Position numbers and translations under genes: made by a program. Below, piece after piece: positions 7,224 to 15,788 of a DNA stretch of 64,000 bases. The stretch covers positions 62,001 to 126,000 of the forward strand of contig NZ_NPBJ01000016.1 in NCBI RefSeq assembly GCF_002272075.1, read 5' to 3'. Numbering within the stretch: the first letter of the stretch is position 1; each line of letters begins with the position of its first letter. Under the pieces are notes generated by a model. That model saw only the letters and a program-made list of their open reading frames with translations. It searched no databases and was not told the origin of the DNA. The stretch is from Terribacillus saccharophilus. GTDB taxonomy: Bacteria; Bacillota; Bacilli; Bacillales; Amphibacillaceae.

Positions 7224-7535
7224 TCATTGGTCGTCCACTACTTCTTTTAATAATGACATAGCTTTCAGCGAAGGTGGGAACCCATTCAACAATGCACAAT
7301 GTTGGATTGCCTCCATCATCTCTTGGACAGAAATGCCGGACAGAAGAGCAGCTTCGAATTGCTGCCGAAGTGCACGCTCGTCTCCGTTTGTCACGAAAAC
7401 AGCTATGCTTAGCAATGCTAGGAATTTACCGTTAAGCCCGGTATATCCATTCTCTCCACTCTCAACAGCAAGGTTCTCTTCTTCCTTCATCAGCTTAGCC
7501 ACCAACGCCCAACCTTGATCTTTTGCTTCCTTCAT
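7224..7535 (-). CDS. Carboxymuconolactone decarboxylase (AhpD-like) family protein
   Basis: A 103-residue all-helical protein of the CMD/AhpD family. The core is FLALLSIAVFVTNGDERALRQQFEAALLSGISVQEMMEAIQHCALLNGFPPSLKAM (about 38-93). The E-x(n)-H-C-A-x-x-NG-P pattern fits the decarboxylase branch. The CxxC redox pair of AhpD is absent, with one Cys only, so peroxidase-partner activity is unlikely. Substrate unknown. It is a single gene behind SD GGAGGG, convergent with corA. Confidence 0.82.
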   Translation of the reverse strand: MKEAKDQGWALVAKLMKEEENLAVESGENGYTGLNGKFLALLSIAVFVTNGDERALRQQFEAALLSGISVQEMMEAIQHCALLNGFPPSLKAMSLLKEVVDDQ

Positions 7536-7670
7536 CGGGAACCCTCCGGTTAATCCTTGGGCAAACCTAGACCTATTTTCCTAGCTGCACATCTCTATTA
7601 TCGGTAGAATCCATAAGTTATGAACAATTCAGAAGAAAAAATTTCATATTTCTAAACAAAGAAACAAAGA

Positions 7671-8207
7671 TTAAGGTCTGGCACTCCATGGCTCAACTGT
7701 TCCGACAATATAGCGATGCTCCCGCAGTTTAACTGCTTCTCTTACTCCATTCGCTATTTCCTCATTTGTAAGCCACCTGGAAGCGCCTCCGGTTAGCTGG
7801 AAACCTAGAATGATTTCATGATAATCGATAGTATCAGAATAGTTAGGTGTATAGTTCTGTCGTGAATCATGCGCACTGCTTCCTTTTATATGAAACAGTT
7901 CTACCCTCTTTGCTAAAACGCCATAAATACTGCTCAAAGCCTGTATTGCATTGTTTCCACTGCGATGAATCCAACTGACAATGATATCCGGCGCTGGCAT
8001 ATCTTCAAGCTTTTTTTGAAAGCTTTCTAGCTGATGGTAATCTGCTTGTACAGTTCGGAGAAGCTCTGGATAGGCAGCGCATTTGGATAAACGTCGGAGT
8101 TTTTCCTCCGTTTGAGCAACGACTGTCACCTTATGCCCCTCCTGATTCCAATCAAGGACAGCTGCTTGGAGCATGCCAGTTCCTCCGATCACTAGATAAT
8201 GTTTCAT
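7671..8207 (-). CDS. Short-chain dehydrogenase-like Rossmann protein
   Basis: A 178-residue protein beginning with a Rossmann fold, YLVIGGTGML (about 3-12), followed by VTVVAQTEEKLRRLS, the usual second strand with a basic stretch that may favour NADP. A YxxxK catalytic dyad is not evident. The chain is shorter than classical SDRs (about 250), so it may bind a nucleotide without being a typical dehydrogenase. ATG 8207 has GGAGATT before it. The frame upstream to 8240 has no SD. It follows the dicarboxylate symporter gene by 52 nt, separated only by a weak, mismatched hairpin, and may be its second cistron. Confidence 0.7.
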   Translation of the reverse strand: MKHYLVIGGTGMLQAAVLDWNQEGHKVTVVAQTEEKLRRLSKCAAYPELLRTVQADYHQLESFQKKLEDMPAPDIIVSWIHRSGNNAIQALSSIYGVLAKRVELFHIKGSSAHDSRQNYTPNYSDTIDYHEIILGFQLTGGASRWLTNEEIANGVREAVKLREHRYIVGTVEPWSARP

Positions 8208-8259
8208 AATAATCTCCTTCACAGAATAGGAGCCCGCCAATGGCAGACTCCCATCAAAA

Positions 8260-9915
8260 TCATTTCCACGATTCAGGGTAAACGTTCAATTCAAGGCCCC
8301 ATAGAGGACCGACAAGCGCAAAGACTCCAAGTATCACTAGTATCAGGGTGAAGATGTTTAGCACAAAACCTGTCCTGACCATTTCTGCTATTGTAATTTT
8401 ACCAGATGCAAATATGATAGCATTCGGCGGTGTTCCGACCGGCAGCATGAAGGCACAGTTAGCAGCCATTGCTGCAGGAACCATGATAGCATACGGATGA
8501 ACGTCCAAAGCCAAAGCCAATGAAGCCATTACAGGCAAGATCATAGTGGCAGTTGCTGTATTGGATGTAATCTCAGTCAAGAACAATACTAGTGTCGTCG
8601 AAATAATGATAATCACAAATATATTAAGTCCTTCCAAGACTGTGAGCTGATCGCCCATCCATTGGGAAAGCCCGGAGCTAGTGAAGCCAGCTGCGATTGC
8701 CAATCCTCCTCCGAAAAGAAGCAGAACCCCCCACGGCAGCTCTTTCGAAACGTCCCAATCAAGAATTCTTTGCCCTTTTTTATTCATACTGGGAATTAAG
8801 AATAATATTACACCTGCTAAGACTGCAATTGTCGTATCACTGATACCCGGAATAGCGATAATCTCCAAGAGAGCATCCTCTTGCCAAAGAAAAGTACGGC
8901 TTACCCACATGAAAGCTGCGAAAGTGAATACAGCTAGTACAGCCTTTTCCTCGAAGGACATTTTACCGAGATCTCGTTTTTCCTTTAGGATTAGATCCTT
9001 ACCGCCTGGCAGTTCCTTCATTTTTATTCGGAAAACCACTCTTGTAAGGTAGATCCATGCCGAAAATAGAAGAATGATAACAATCGGTACTGCAATCAGC
9101 ATCCAGCCTCCGAAGGAAATTTCTACCCCGAACAAACTGCTTGCCATCGCTGCCAGGATAATATTCGGAGGTGTCCCGATCAGCGTACCAAGGCCGCCAA
9201 TCGTACCCGCATATCCAATCGCGAAGACAAGGGATTTTTCGAATTTCTTATTGTCTTCCCTAATATTCTGTTTACTGGATTTGGCAGCTTGACTAGCTTG
9301 GTAGATAATAGCTGTCCCAATTGGAAGCATCATCATGACAGCTGCTGTATTAGATACCCACATGGAGAGGAAACCAGTCGCAATCATGAATCCAAGTACA
9401 ATACGTGACGTACTCGTTCCGACAACACTGATGATATTTAATGCAATCCGTTTATGCAAATTCCATTTCTCCATTGCCATAGCAATCAAGAAGCCGCCAA
9501 GGAAAAGGAATACAATCGGATCTCCGTAACTTGAAGCAGCAGTGTCTCCATCAAGACCTTGTGTTATTGGCAGGAGAATAAGCGGCAGTAAAGAAGTGGC
9601 AGGTATCGGAATGGCTTCCGTGATCCACCATGTCGCTACCCACAATGTTGTAGCCAACACCATACGTCCTTCATAGCTCAATCCTTCGGGGTAATAAAAC
9701 AAAATAACAGAGAAAAACAATAGAGGACCTAAAAACAATCCAACTAACTGAGGGAGTTTGTACGGTCGAGGTGCTTTACCAGAAGTTCCTGTTGTTTCAG
9801 AGGGCTGCTTTGAAGCTGCACTCCTTGAGGTTGGTACTGCGAACAGCAACAGTCGCTTGGTTCTGTCATGTGCATTCCATAATCCATTCCATACCGACAG
9901 CATACTAGATTTCAT
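8260..9915 (-). CDS. DASS-family sodium/dicarboxylate symporter
   Basis: A 551-residue polytopic membrane protein of the SLC13/DASS family, related to S. aureus SdcS, which imports succinate, fumarate and malate with Na+. After a polar N-terminal extension of about 50 residues come some 11-13 hydrophobic segments. WWITEAIPIPATSLLPLILLP lies near residues 96-116. Both Na+-binding SNT motifs are present: SNTAAVMMMLP near 188 and TSNTATATMILP near 465. The start at 9915 has AGGAGG upstream. A cre-like sequence and a dyad lie just before it, suggesting carbon-source control. Substrate is inferred from the family. Confidence 0.88.
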   Translation of the reverse strand: MKSSMLSVWNGLWNAHDRTKRLLLFAVPTSRSAASKQPSETTGTSGKAPRPYKLPQLVGLFLGPLLFFSVILFYYPEGLSYEGRMVLATTLWVATWWITEAIPIPATSLLPLILLPITQGLDGDTAASSYGDPIVFLFLGGFLIAMAMEKWNLHKRIALNIISVVGTSTSRIVLGFMIATGFLSMWVSNTAAVMMMLPIGTAIIYQASQAAKSSKQNIREDNKKFEKSLVFAIGYAGTIGGLGTLIGTPPNIILAAMASSLFGVEISFGGWMLIAVPIVIILLFSAWIYLTRVVFRIKMKELPGGKDLILKEKRDLGKMSFEEKAVLAVFTFAAFMWVSRTFLWQEDALLEIIAIPGISDTTIAVLAGVILFLIPSMNKKGQRILDWDVSKELPWGVLLLFGGGLAIAAGFTSSGLSQWMGDQLTVLEGLNIFVIIIISTTLVLFLTEITSNTATATMILPVMASLALALDVHPYAIMVPAAMAANCAFMLPVGTPPNAIIFASGKITIAEMVRTGFVLNIFTLILVILGVFALVGPLWGLELNVYPESWK

Positions 9916-9932
9916 CCAATCGCCTCCTTTTT

Positions 9933-9958
9933 GTTAAGCGCTTACATAATGATGTAAG
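9933..9958 (-). promoter_or_regulatory. Cre-like half site and dyad before the dicarboxylate symporter
   Basis: TGTAAGCGCTTAAC (minus strand, 9946-9933) matches the CcpA cre consensus TGWNANCGNTNWCA except at the last two positions. It overlaps a perfect inverted repeat, CTTACAT-N4-ATGTAAG (9941-9958). Either may be an operator for the downstream symporter gene. The dyad could bind a separate regulator. Confidence 0.4.
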
Positions 9959-10024
9959 CAAATAAAAAAAAATACATGTTAAGCCTATTCGACTCAAGGT
10001 TGTTCTGTCAAATATTTGTACACA

Positions 10025-10052
10025 AAAACAGCGGGCGTTTGCCCGCTGTTTT
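10025..10052 (-). terminator. Intrinsic terminator of the M20/transporter/amidohydrolase operon
   Basis: A 12 bp stem, AAAACAGCGGGC and its complement with a GTTT loop, ends in TTTTTGTG on the minus strand. It lies 4 nt after the stop codon of the amidohydrolase gene. Confidence 0.9.
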
Positions 10053-10056
10053 GCTG

Positions 10057-11310
10057 CTAGCTTGGAATGCCTGCATGGATGGAAAGCTGCTTCTTCAGCT
10101 CTCCGCCCTGCATGACTGTCTTTATATTATTCGTATCAGCCATGGAAGCGATATTTTCCAAAGGATTGTCCTGAACGATCACCAAGTCTGCTAGCTTTCC
10201 TTCGGCTATTGTTCCAATTCTCTCTTCCCAGCCCAAGCATTCAGCAGCTATTTTAGTAGATGCAAGAATCGCCTCCATCGGACTCATGCCGATATCACAC
10301 ATCAGTGCCAGCTCACGCAGATTCGTGCCATGTGCCATTACACCTGCATCGGTACCCATTGCAATTTTGACACCGGCCTCATATGCTCTCGCTACGCTCT
10401 GCTGATGAATTTCCATTACTTCTTTCGCTTTATCAACTGCATACGCAGGCATGCTCTCATTCGCTTCACTTGCTTCCACGACACTGACAGGGGCAAGCAG
10501 CGTTGGAACAAGGTACGTACCATGCTCCAGCATAAGCTCGATTGCCTCGTCATCAAGGAAGATACCATGCTCGATAGAATGGATGCCAGCCCGGACCGCT
10601 TGCTTCACACCTTCTGCTCCTTGGGCGTGCGCCATCACTTTACGCCCTTTCCGATAAGCGGCTTCCTCTACAATGATGCGCAGCTCTTCCATAGAGAATT
10701 GGGTGAATTCTGGATGATCTGTCGGACTCATGACACCTCCGGTCGCATGTACTTTAATGATATCCGCACCTGCCCGCAGCATCTCCCGGACTTTCTGGCG
10801 TACCTGCTCCGGACCGTCGCAAATTCCAGATGGAAAGCCTGGATAAGCTTTATTAGTCAGATCCATATCGGATACCATCCAATTGTCACCGTGGCCTCCT
10901 GTGATCGTCAGTGGATTGACACTGATTTGCATACGCGGTCCGCTAATTAGGCCATTTTCGATAGCCTGCTTTACGCCTAGGTCAGCATAACCAGCATCTC
11001 TTACTGTTGTGATACCAGCATCAAGTGTTCGCTTCATGTACGCTAACGCTTCATAGAAACGCATGGAGAAAGGGGTGATAAGTGATTCTCGTACGTCCTT
11101 AATCTCCATCATCATATGCACATGCGTATCGATCAAACCTGGCAGGATGTAGCCACCTTGCGCGTCGATTACTTCTTTGGCATCGATACCTACGAAATCA
11201 GTAGCAGGTCCAATTGCAGTAATACGATCTCCCTTGATTGCAATGACAGCATCCTCTATCACCTTTCCAGTTCCATCAATTACGACACCATTGCGAATAA
11301 GCTTGTCCAT
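10057..11310 (-). CDS. Metal-dependent amidohydrolase (imidazolonepropionase/prolidase-like)
   Basis: A 417-residue cytosolic TIM-barrel hydrolase. Features are the N-terminal strand domain (IRNGVVIDGTG), PGLIDTHVH with the HxH metal ligands (about 63-65), IKVHATGG with the probable carbamylated Lys (about 178), MAHAQG and HSIEHG histidines, and GTDAG with the catalytic Asp (about 320). This subgroup includes Xaa-Pro/Xaa-Arg dipeptidases that cut dipeptides or N-acyl amino acids. It is the third gene of a tight operon (12 nt gaps) with an M20D amidohydrolase and a putative transporter, which supports a role in breaking down an imported amide or dipeptide. Exact substrate unknown. Confidence 0.85.
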   Translation of the reverse strand: MDKLIRNGVVIDGTGKVIEDAVIAIKGDRITAIGPATDFVGIDAKEVIDAQGGYILPGLIDTHVHMMMEIKDVRESLITPFSMRFYEALAYMKRTLDAGITTVRDAGYADLGVKQAIENGLISGPRMQISVNPLTITGGHGDNWMVSDMDLTNKAYPGFPSGICDGPEQVRQKVREMLRAGADIIKVHATGGVMSPTDHPEFTQFSMEELRIIVEEAAYRKGRKVMAHAQGAEGVKQAVRAGIHSIEHGIFLDDEAIELMLEHGTYLVPTLLAPVSVVEASEANESMPAYAVDKAKEVMEIHQQSVARAYEAGVKIAMGTDAGVMAHGTNLRELALMCDIGMSPMEAILASTKIAAECLGWEERIGTIAEGKLADLVIVQDNPLENIASMADTNNIKTVMQGGELKKQLSIHAGIPS

Positions 11311-11322
11311 TTTTCTGCCTCC

Positions 11323-12501
11323 TTAAAGTGTTTGTACTAAAATACTAGCTATGACTACTGACCCGATGGAGACAGAAGCAAATCCACCCATCAGCATCGG
11401 CGGCAGCAGCTGATTCAAAATCATCGCTTCTTCTTCCTTGTTTCTGCCGACACTCCTACTTACTTCCTGAGTAATTAAGTAATCACCTGGGAATCCATAC
11501 ATCGCAGTCAGTACAACTGGAACTCCTTTGTTGTAATCCCACTTGAACAACTTGGAACCTAGAAACCCACCTAACAGCAAACCGAAAGTACCAATGATGA
11601 GAATGGCAGAAACAGCCGGCAATACAGCCAGAATATCGGCTACAGTCACATCAACGAGTGATTCCATCACGACAAAGATCAGTCCGACCATAGCGATACT
11701 GAAACCGTTGGAGCGTTCCAAAGCCTTATCTGGGAAGAAACCGATGGCTGAACCAATAATCCCGATTGCTAGACCGAATAAGCTGTAACTAATACTTGTA
11801 AGCTCACCCAGCCAGACAGCCAATGCCGACCCGATGAAAATTAAGAATAAGACAAAGAAATGACTTTCCATGAGTTTTTCGGGAAAGAGGCTTTTTCGCT
11901 TTTCAGGAGCTGTTTCATCATCTGTCTCTTCTTCTATTGTTGCTGCTACAAAAGCTTTGTTTTCGTCCATGTCTTTTAGAAGCTTCAAGCCGTGGCGGCG
12001 AAGCATCCAAGAGCTGATCGGCATGCCGATCAGTTGCTGCAGCGAAAGAATGATGGCAGGAATCGCAATCAATGCTGTCAACCCCTGGGCCTGCAAACCT
12101 TCGGCTGTAACAAGATAGGCAATGATACCGCCAGTTAGCGGCCCTGCACCAGCGACGGCTGTTTCATAATCGAAAAAGATTGGCACTGCAACAAGCATCA
12201 GACCACAGGAGATAGTGATTCCGATTAAGGTGATAATGACAGCTTTATATTGCTGCTTCATTACCTTCAAAGGAATCAGCGTCCCCATATGTACAAGAAT
12301 GGCCGGCTGCAATACGGCTCCTACTACTGTAAAAGTAGAAGCTGCCAGAATATCTTTCGGCAATACGCCGGTCTGTAATAAGGTAAAGAATACGACCACC
12401 ACAACAAGCAAGGTCGGAATCTTTGCCCGGGATATAATTGAAAAAACTTCCCCTAGAGCGATGATAGCTAATATGATCAGTGTCGCTGTAACAGCACTCA
12501 T
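11323..12501 (-). CDS. Uncharacterised polytopic membrane protein, probable transporter
   Basis: A 392-residue integral membrane protein with about 10-12 hydrophobic segments and a charged cytoplasmic loop near 185-210 (DETAPEKRK). I do not recognise a named transporter family. The segment VPIFFDYETAVAGAGP (about 106-121), followed by an AYLVT strand, is repeated almost unchanged in the 406-codon gene at 25.1 kb. A second shared motif is GFPGDYL plus an E-V-S-R-x-V-G helix near the C-terminus. Start: AGGAGGAAACTAAC before ATG. It lies 12 nt from both neighbours, an M20D amidohydrolase and an amidohydrolase, so import or export of their substrate or product is the simplest inference. Confidence 0.75.
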   Translation of the reverse strand: MSAVTATLIILAIIALGEVFSIISRAKIPTLLVVVVVFFTLLQTGVLPKDILAASTFTVVGAVLQPAILVHMGTLIPLKVMKQQYKAVIITLIGITISCGLMLVAVPIFFDYETAVAGAGPLTGGIIAYLVTAEGLQAQGLTALIAIPAIILSLQQLIGMPISSWMLRRHGLKLLKDMDENKAFVAATIEEETDDETAPEKRKSLFPEKLMESHFFVLFLIFIGSALAVWLGELTSISYSLFGLAIGIIGSAIGFFPDKALERSNGFSIAMVGLIFVVMESLVDVTVADILAVLPAVSAILIIGTFGLLLGGFLGSKLFKWDYNKGVPVVLTAMYGFPGDYLITQEVSRSVGRNKEEEAMILNQLLPPMLMGGFASVSIGSVVIASILVQTL

Positions 12502-12513
12502 GTTAGTTTCCTC

Positions 12514-13695
12514 CTATTCCAGCACCAAGTCTTCAGCAATAGCAAGGAACATGTTCGCCCCATCCGCCAACGCTGCTTCGTCGATAAGGAATTTTGGATG
12601 ATGATGTGGAGCTGGTGTCTGATTATCCGGAGAACAAGCGCCTACGAACACGAAACAGCCAGGAACAACGTTTGAAAAAGCTGAGAAATCTTCGCCTCCC
12701 ATGATTGCTTCTCCTTCTACATACGCTCCTTCACCAAGTTTGCGGCGGATAGCGCCAACAGCAATAGCAGTAGCTTCCGTATCATTCACAACGGAGTCAT
12801 AGCCATACGTATAGTTCAGTTCATACTGACAGCCATTCGCTTCGGAAACACCTTTAATGATCTGCTCAATCGCCTCAACTGCCCGTTTTCGGACATCCTG
12901 ACTGAAGGAGCGAACGGACGCGCCAATTTTCACTTGCTCCGGAATGACATTGACAGCATCTCCTGCTTGTAATGTCGTGACTGACACAACCAATTCATCC
13001 TTCGGACTTGTGATACGCGAAACGACAGTCTGCAGGCTCGTGATAATCTGTGCGCTGGTTACAACCGGATCTATTGTGTTTTCTGGCTGAGATGAATGAC
13101 CGCCTTTTCCTTTAATTGTGACGTGGAACATGTCCGAATTGGAAGTAGCCGCTCCCGGTGTAATCGTCAACTGACCTAATGGAGTAAGAGAGGAAAGATG
13201 CAAACCGAACACATAATCCACGCCTTCTGTCACCCCAGCTGCAACCATCTCTCTGGCGCCTCCTGGTAACTGCTCTTCTGCATGCTGGAAGTAGAAACGA
13301 ATCTCGCCATGGACTTTCTCCTGTTTTGCACTCAATGCTTTCGCGACACCAAGCAAGATGGCAGTATGACCATCATGTCCGCAAGCATGCATGATACCAT
13401 CGTTTTCGGAAGCATATGGAAGACCGGTTTCTTCTTGTATCGGCAAGGCGTCCATATCAGCTCGGAAGCCGATTGTCTTACCAGGATACGCACCCTTCAG
13501 TACTGCCAATACACTCGTTTCTGTAGGTCTTGTCACTTCCAGATTAGGAAATGTGCTTAATGTTTCATAAATAAAGGCTGATGTCTTATACTCTTGAAAA
13601 GACAGCTCTGGATACTGATGCAAATACCTTCTCCAGTTGACTATCTCTTCTACCTGTTCATTGGACAATTCAATTTCGGTCTGTTTTGTTAGCAT
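12514..13695 (-). CDS. M20D-family amidohydrolase (N-acyl-amino acid/hippurate hydrolase type)
   Basis: A 393-residue di-metal hydrolase. Motifs in order are RADMDALPIQEETGLP (about 78-93), HACGHDGHT with the first metal ligands (104-112), FQHAEEQLPGGA with the catalytic Glu pair (about 139), GKGGHSSQPE in the lid/dimerisation domain (about 190) and MGGEDFSAF (about 337). PAPHHHP follows near 360. The family removes acyl groups from amino acids (AmhX, HipO, IAA-amino acid hydrolases). It is the first gene of a three-gene operon with a membrane protein and an amidohydrolase. It has a close paralogue at 14.6-15.8 kb. Confidence 0.9.
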   Translation of the reverse strand: MLTKQTEIELSNEQVEEIVNWRRYLHQYPELSFQEYKTSAFIYETLSTFPNLEVTRPTETSVLAVLKGAYPGKTIGFRADMDALPIQEETGLPYASENDGIMHACGHDGHTAILLGVAKALSAKQEKVHGEIRFYFQHAEEQLPGGAREMVAAGVTEGVDYVFGLHLSSLTPLGQLTITPGAATSNSDMFHVTIKGKGGHSSQPENTIDPVVTSAQIITSLQTVVSRITSPKDELVVSVTTLQAGDAVNVIPEQVKIGASVRSFSQDVRKRAVEAIEQIIKGVSEANGCQYELNYTYGYDSVVNDTEATAIAVGAIRRKLGEGAYVEGEAIMGGEDFSAFSNVVPGCFVFVGACSPDNQTPAPHHHPKFLIDEAALADGANMFLAIAEDLVLE

Positions 13696-13876
13696 AAGAT
13701 CTCTCCTCCAATAATTAAATAGTAAAATATTTCAGAAAATTTATATGCTAACTATCATAGCACTCCTGCGTTTTGCTTAAAAGACCTAAGATGAATATCA
13801 ATTCAATAATTCTAATAAAAACACAGTTTTTAACTAGCTATAAAATGTTTTTATGTCAGAAACAGGTTACAAAAGG

Positions 13877-14533
13877 TCAATGCGCTTCAATAGCAGCAGA
13901 CAGCATGGCTCCCTCAAAGTCAGGCCAATATGCCTTTATAAAAACTAGTCTAGCATTAGCTGCCTGCATTAATAGAAAATTACTAAGTCGCTGTTCTCCG
14001 CTTGTACGAATCAGCACATCCACATCAGGCATCCCCTTTGTCCAGAAAAACTGCTGCAGTTCTTCATAATCCTGTATTCCTTGTCTATTTGATTGCATCA
14101 TTTCCTTTATTCCGTAGATGATCTCATCCTTGCTTCCGTAGTTCAACGCAATGCGAAGGATTAGTTTCTCATTATATATAGTTTCCTGCATCGTACGTTC
14201 GACTACATCCAACGTCTTCTTCGGCAATACCTGCAGATTTCCAAAGAACTCCACCCTTACCCCAGCTTTATTCAGAGCTTTAATTTCAGTTTTATAAAAG
14301 ATACTAGGCAGCTGCATGATATAATCCACTTCCTGCTTTGGCCTCTTCCAGTTTTCCGACGAAAAAGCATACAGTGTCAGATTTGATATACCCAGCTGGA
14401 CAGCAGCTTCTACAGTTCGCCTTACCGCAAGCATACCTGCATAATGCCCGGCACTGCGTGGTTTCCCTTTCTCTGTAGCCCATCTTCCATTCCCATCCAT
14501 CATAATTGCTACATGGTTCCGTGCCTTGTTCAT
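13877..14533 (-). CDS. Divergent undecaprenyl diphosphate synthase (UppS)-like prenyltransferase
   Basis: A 218-residue cis-prenyltransferase-like protein, shorter than housekeeping UppS (about 250). The N-terminal HVAIMMDGNGRWA keeps the catalytic Asp, SSENWKRP and RTSGEQRLSNFLL are intact, and YWPDF is near the end. The segment after SNFLL, normally WQxAYxE with the Mg2+-ligand Glu, reads MQAANARLVF, so the Glu is replaced by Arg. ATG 14533 is preferred since AGGAGG lies 7 nt upstream. The gene is not beside frr or cdsA, where the main uppS usually sits. It is flanked by two M20D genes. It may make a shorter isoprenoid or have lost normal activity. Confidence 0.82.
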   Translation of the reverse strand: MNKARNHVAIMMDGNGRWATEKGKPRSAGHYAGMLAVRRTVEAAVQLGISNLTLYAFSSENWKRPKQEVDYIMQLPSIFYKTEIKALNKAGVRVEFFGNLQVLPKKTLDVVERTMQETIYNEKLILRIALNYGSKDEIIYGIKEMMQSNRQGIQDYEELQQFFWTKGMPDVDVLIRTSGEQRLSNFLLMQAANARLVFIKAYWPDFEGAMLSAAIEAH

Positions 14534-14585
14534 ATCCATCCCTCCTGCATCGAAGCTTACGAGAAAATACAATAAATGTAAACAA

Positions 14586-14611
14586 AAAGAGGAGTCCAAT
14601 GGCTCCTCTTT
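14586..14611 (-). terminator. Intrinsic terminator of the second M20D gene
   Basis: A stem of AAAGAGGAG.CC and GGCTCCTCTTT with a bulged T and 3 nt loop is followed by TTTTTG on the minus strand. It overlaps the stop codon at 14610. Confidence 0.85.
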
Positions 14612-15788
14612 AGAAAACAAGTTCCTCTGCAATGCCTAGAAAGAATTGCACACCATCCTGCATTGCTTCTTCCTCAATTCGAAATTGCGGATGATGATGA
14701 GGTGCAGGAGATGGATTTCCCTCTTCCTTAGCACCAACAAAAACAAAGCATCCAGGAACGGCATTAGCAAAGGCAGCAAAGTCCTCGCCTCCCATGATTG
14801 CACTGCCATGAAGTACTGCTTCCTCTCCAAGCTTTCGCTTGAGTGCACGTTCTGCAATTGCAGTAGCTTCCTTTTCATTGATGACAGAATCATATCCATA
14901 CGTAACTTCCAGCTCATATGCAGCATCATTTGCTTCCGTTATACCTTTCACCATTCGCTCAATAGCCGTTATCGCATTCTTCCGCACATCTTGCTTGAGC
15001 GAACGCAGTGATGCTCCTATATGCACTTCATTCGGAATAACATTTACTGCATCTCCAGCTTGCAAAGTGGTGATAGAAACAACTAACTCTTCATTTGGAC
15101 TAGTCATACGTGAGACAACTGATTGCAAATTAGTGATGATCTGCCCACTGATAACAATTGGATCTACCGTCTTATCCGGCTGCGAAGAATGCCCGCCTCT
15201 TCCCTTTACAGTCAAATGGAACTGATCGGAATTTGACGTGGCTGGTCCATAAATGACACCAACCTTACCTCGCGGCAATTGAGAAGCAACATGCAGCCCA
15301 AACACCATATCCACTCCATCGGTAACGCCGGCTTCTACCATTTCCTTCGCACCGCCAGGAAACAGCTCTTCTGCGTGCTGGAAGAAGAAGCGGATTTCTC
15401 CTCTTACGTCTTGTTGCTTGCTGCTAAGTATTTCTGCTGCTGTAAGTAAGATGCTAGTATGCGCATCATGACCGCATGCGTGCATCACACCATCCACCTT
15501 GGAAGCGAAAGGCAGGTTCGTTTCTTCCTGTATCGGCAGGGCATCCATGTCTGCGCGGAAGCCAATTACTTTACCAGGTTTTGCTCCCTTCAGCTTAGCC
15601 ATGACACTTGTCTTTGTTGGTCTGCTTAGTTCCAGATTCCCAAACCCAGCCAATGTATCGTAAACGAACTGTGATGTGTGCTCTTCCTGAAAAGAAAGCT
15701 CCGGGTTCTCATGCAAGTGTCTTCTCCATTCCAATAGATGTTGTTTGTGTACGTCAGTTGCATCTAATATAACTTTATTTAATTCCAC
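14610..15788 (-). CDS. M20D-family amidohydrolase, second paralogue
   Basis: A 392-residue di-metal amidohydrolase closely similar along its length to the product of 12514-13695. The same RADMDALPIQEET, HACGHDAHT (about 104-112), FQHAEELFPGGA, GRGGHSSQPD, MGGEDFAAF and PAPHHHP motifs occur in the same order, as does the start of the mature fold EWRRHLHENPELSFQE. Start: GTG with GGAGGG 6 nt upstream. The gene has its own terminator and, unlike the first copy, is not directly followed by a transporter gene. A tandem duplication with the UppS-like gene now in between is likely. Substrate unknown, N-acyl amino acids by family. Confidence 0.9.
   Translation of the reverse strand: MELNKVILDATDVHKQHLLEWRRHLHENPELSFQEEHTSQFVYDTLAGFGNLELSRPTKTSVMAKLKGAKPGKVIGFRADMDALPIQEETNLPFASKVDGVMHACGHDAHTSILLTAAEILSSKQQDVRGEIRFFFQHAEELFPGGAKEMVEAGVTDGVDMVFGLHVASQLPRGKVGVIYGPATSNSDQFHLTVKGRGGHSSQPDKTVDPIVISGQIITNLQSVVSRMTSPNEELVVSITTLQAGDAVNVIPNEVHIGASLRSLKQDVRKNAITAIERMVKGITEANDAAYELEVTYGYDSVINEKEATAIAERALKRKLGEEAVLHGSAIMGGEDFAAFANAVPGCFVFVGAKEEGNPSPAPHHHPQFRIEEEAMQDGVQFFLGIAEELVF

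Noticed and set aside
8228-8253. Hairpin GGAG..GCC/GGC..CTCC between symporter and short-chain dehydrogenase genes
   Set aside because: Two mismatches in the stem and no T-run on the minus strand. Not convincing as a terminator.
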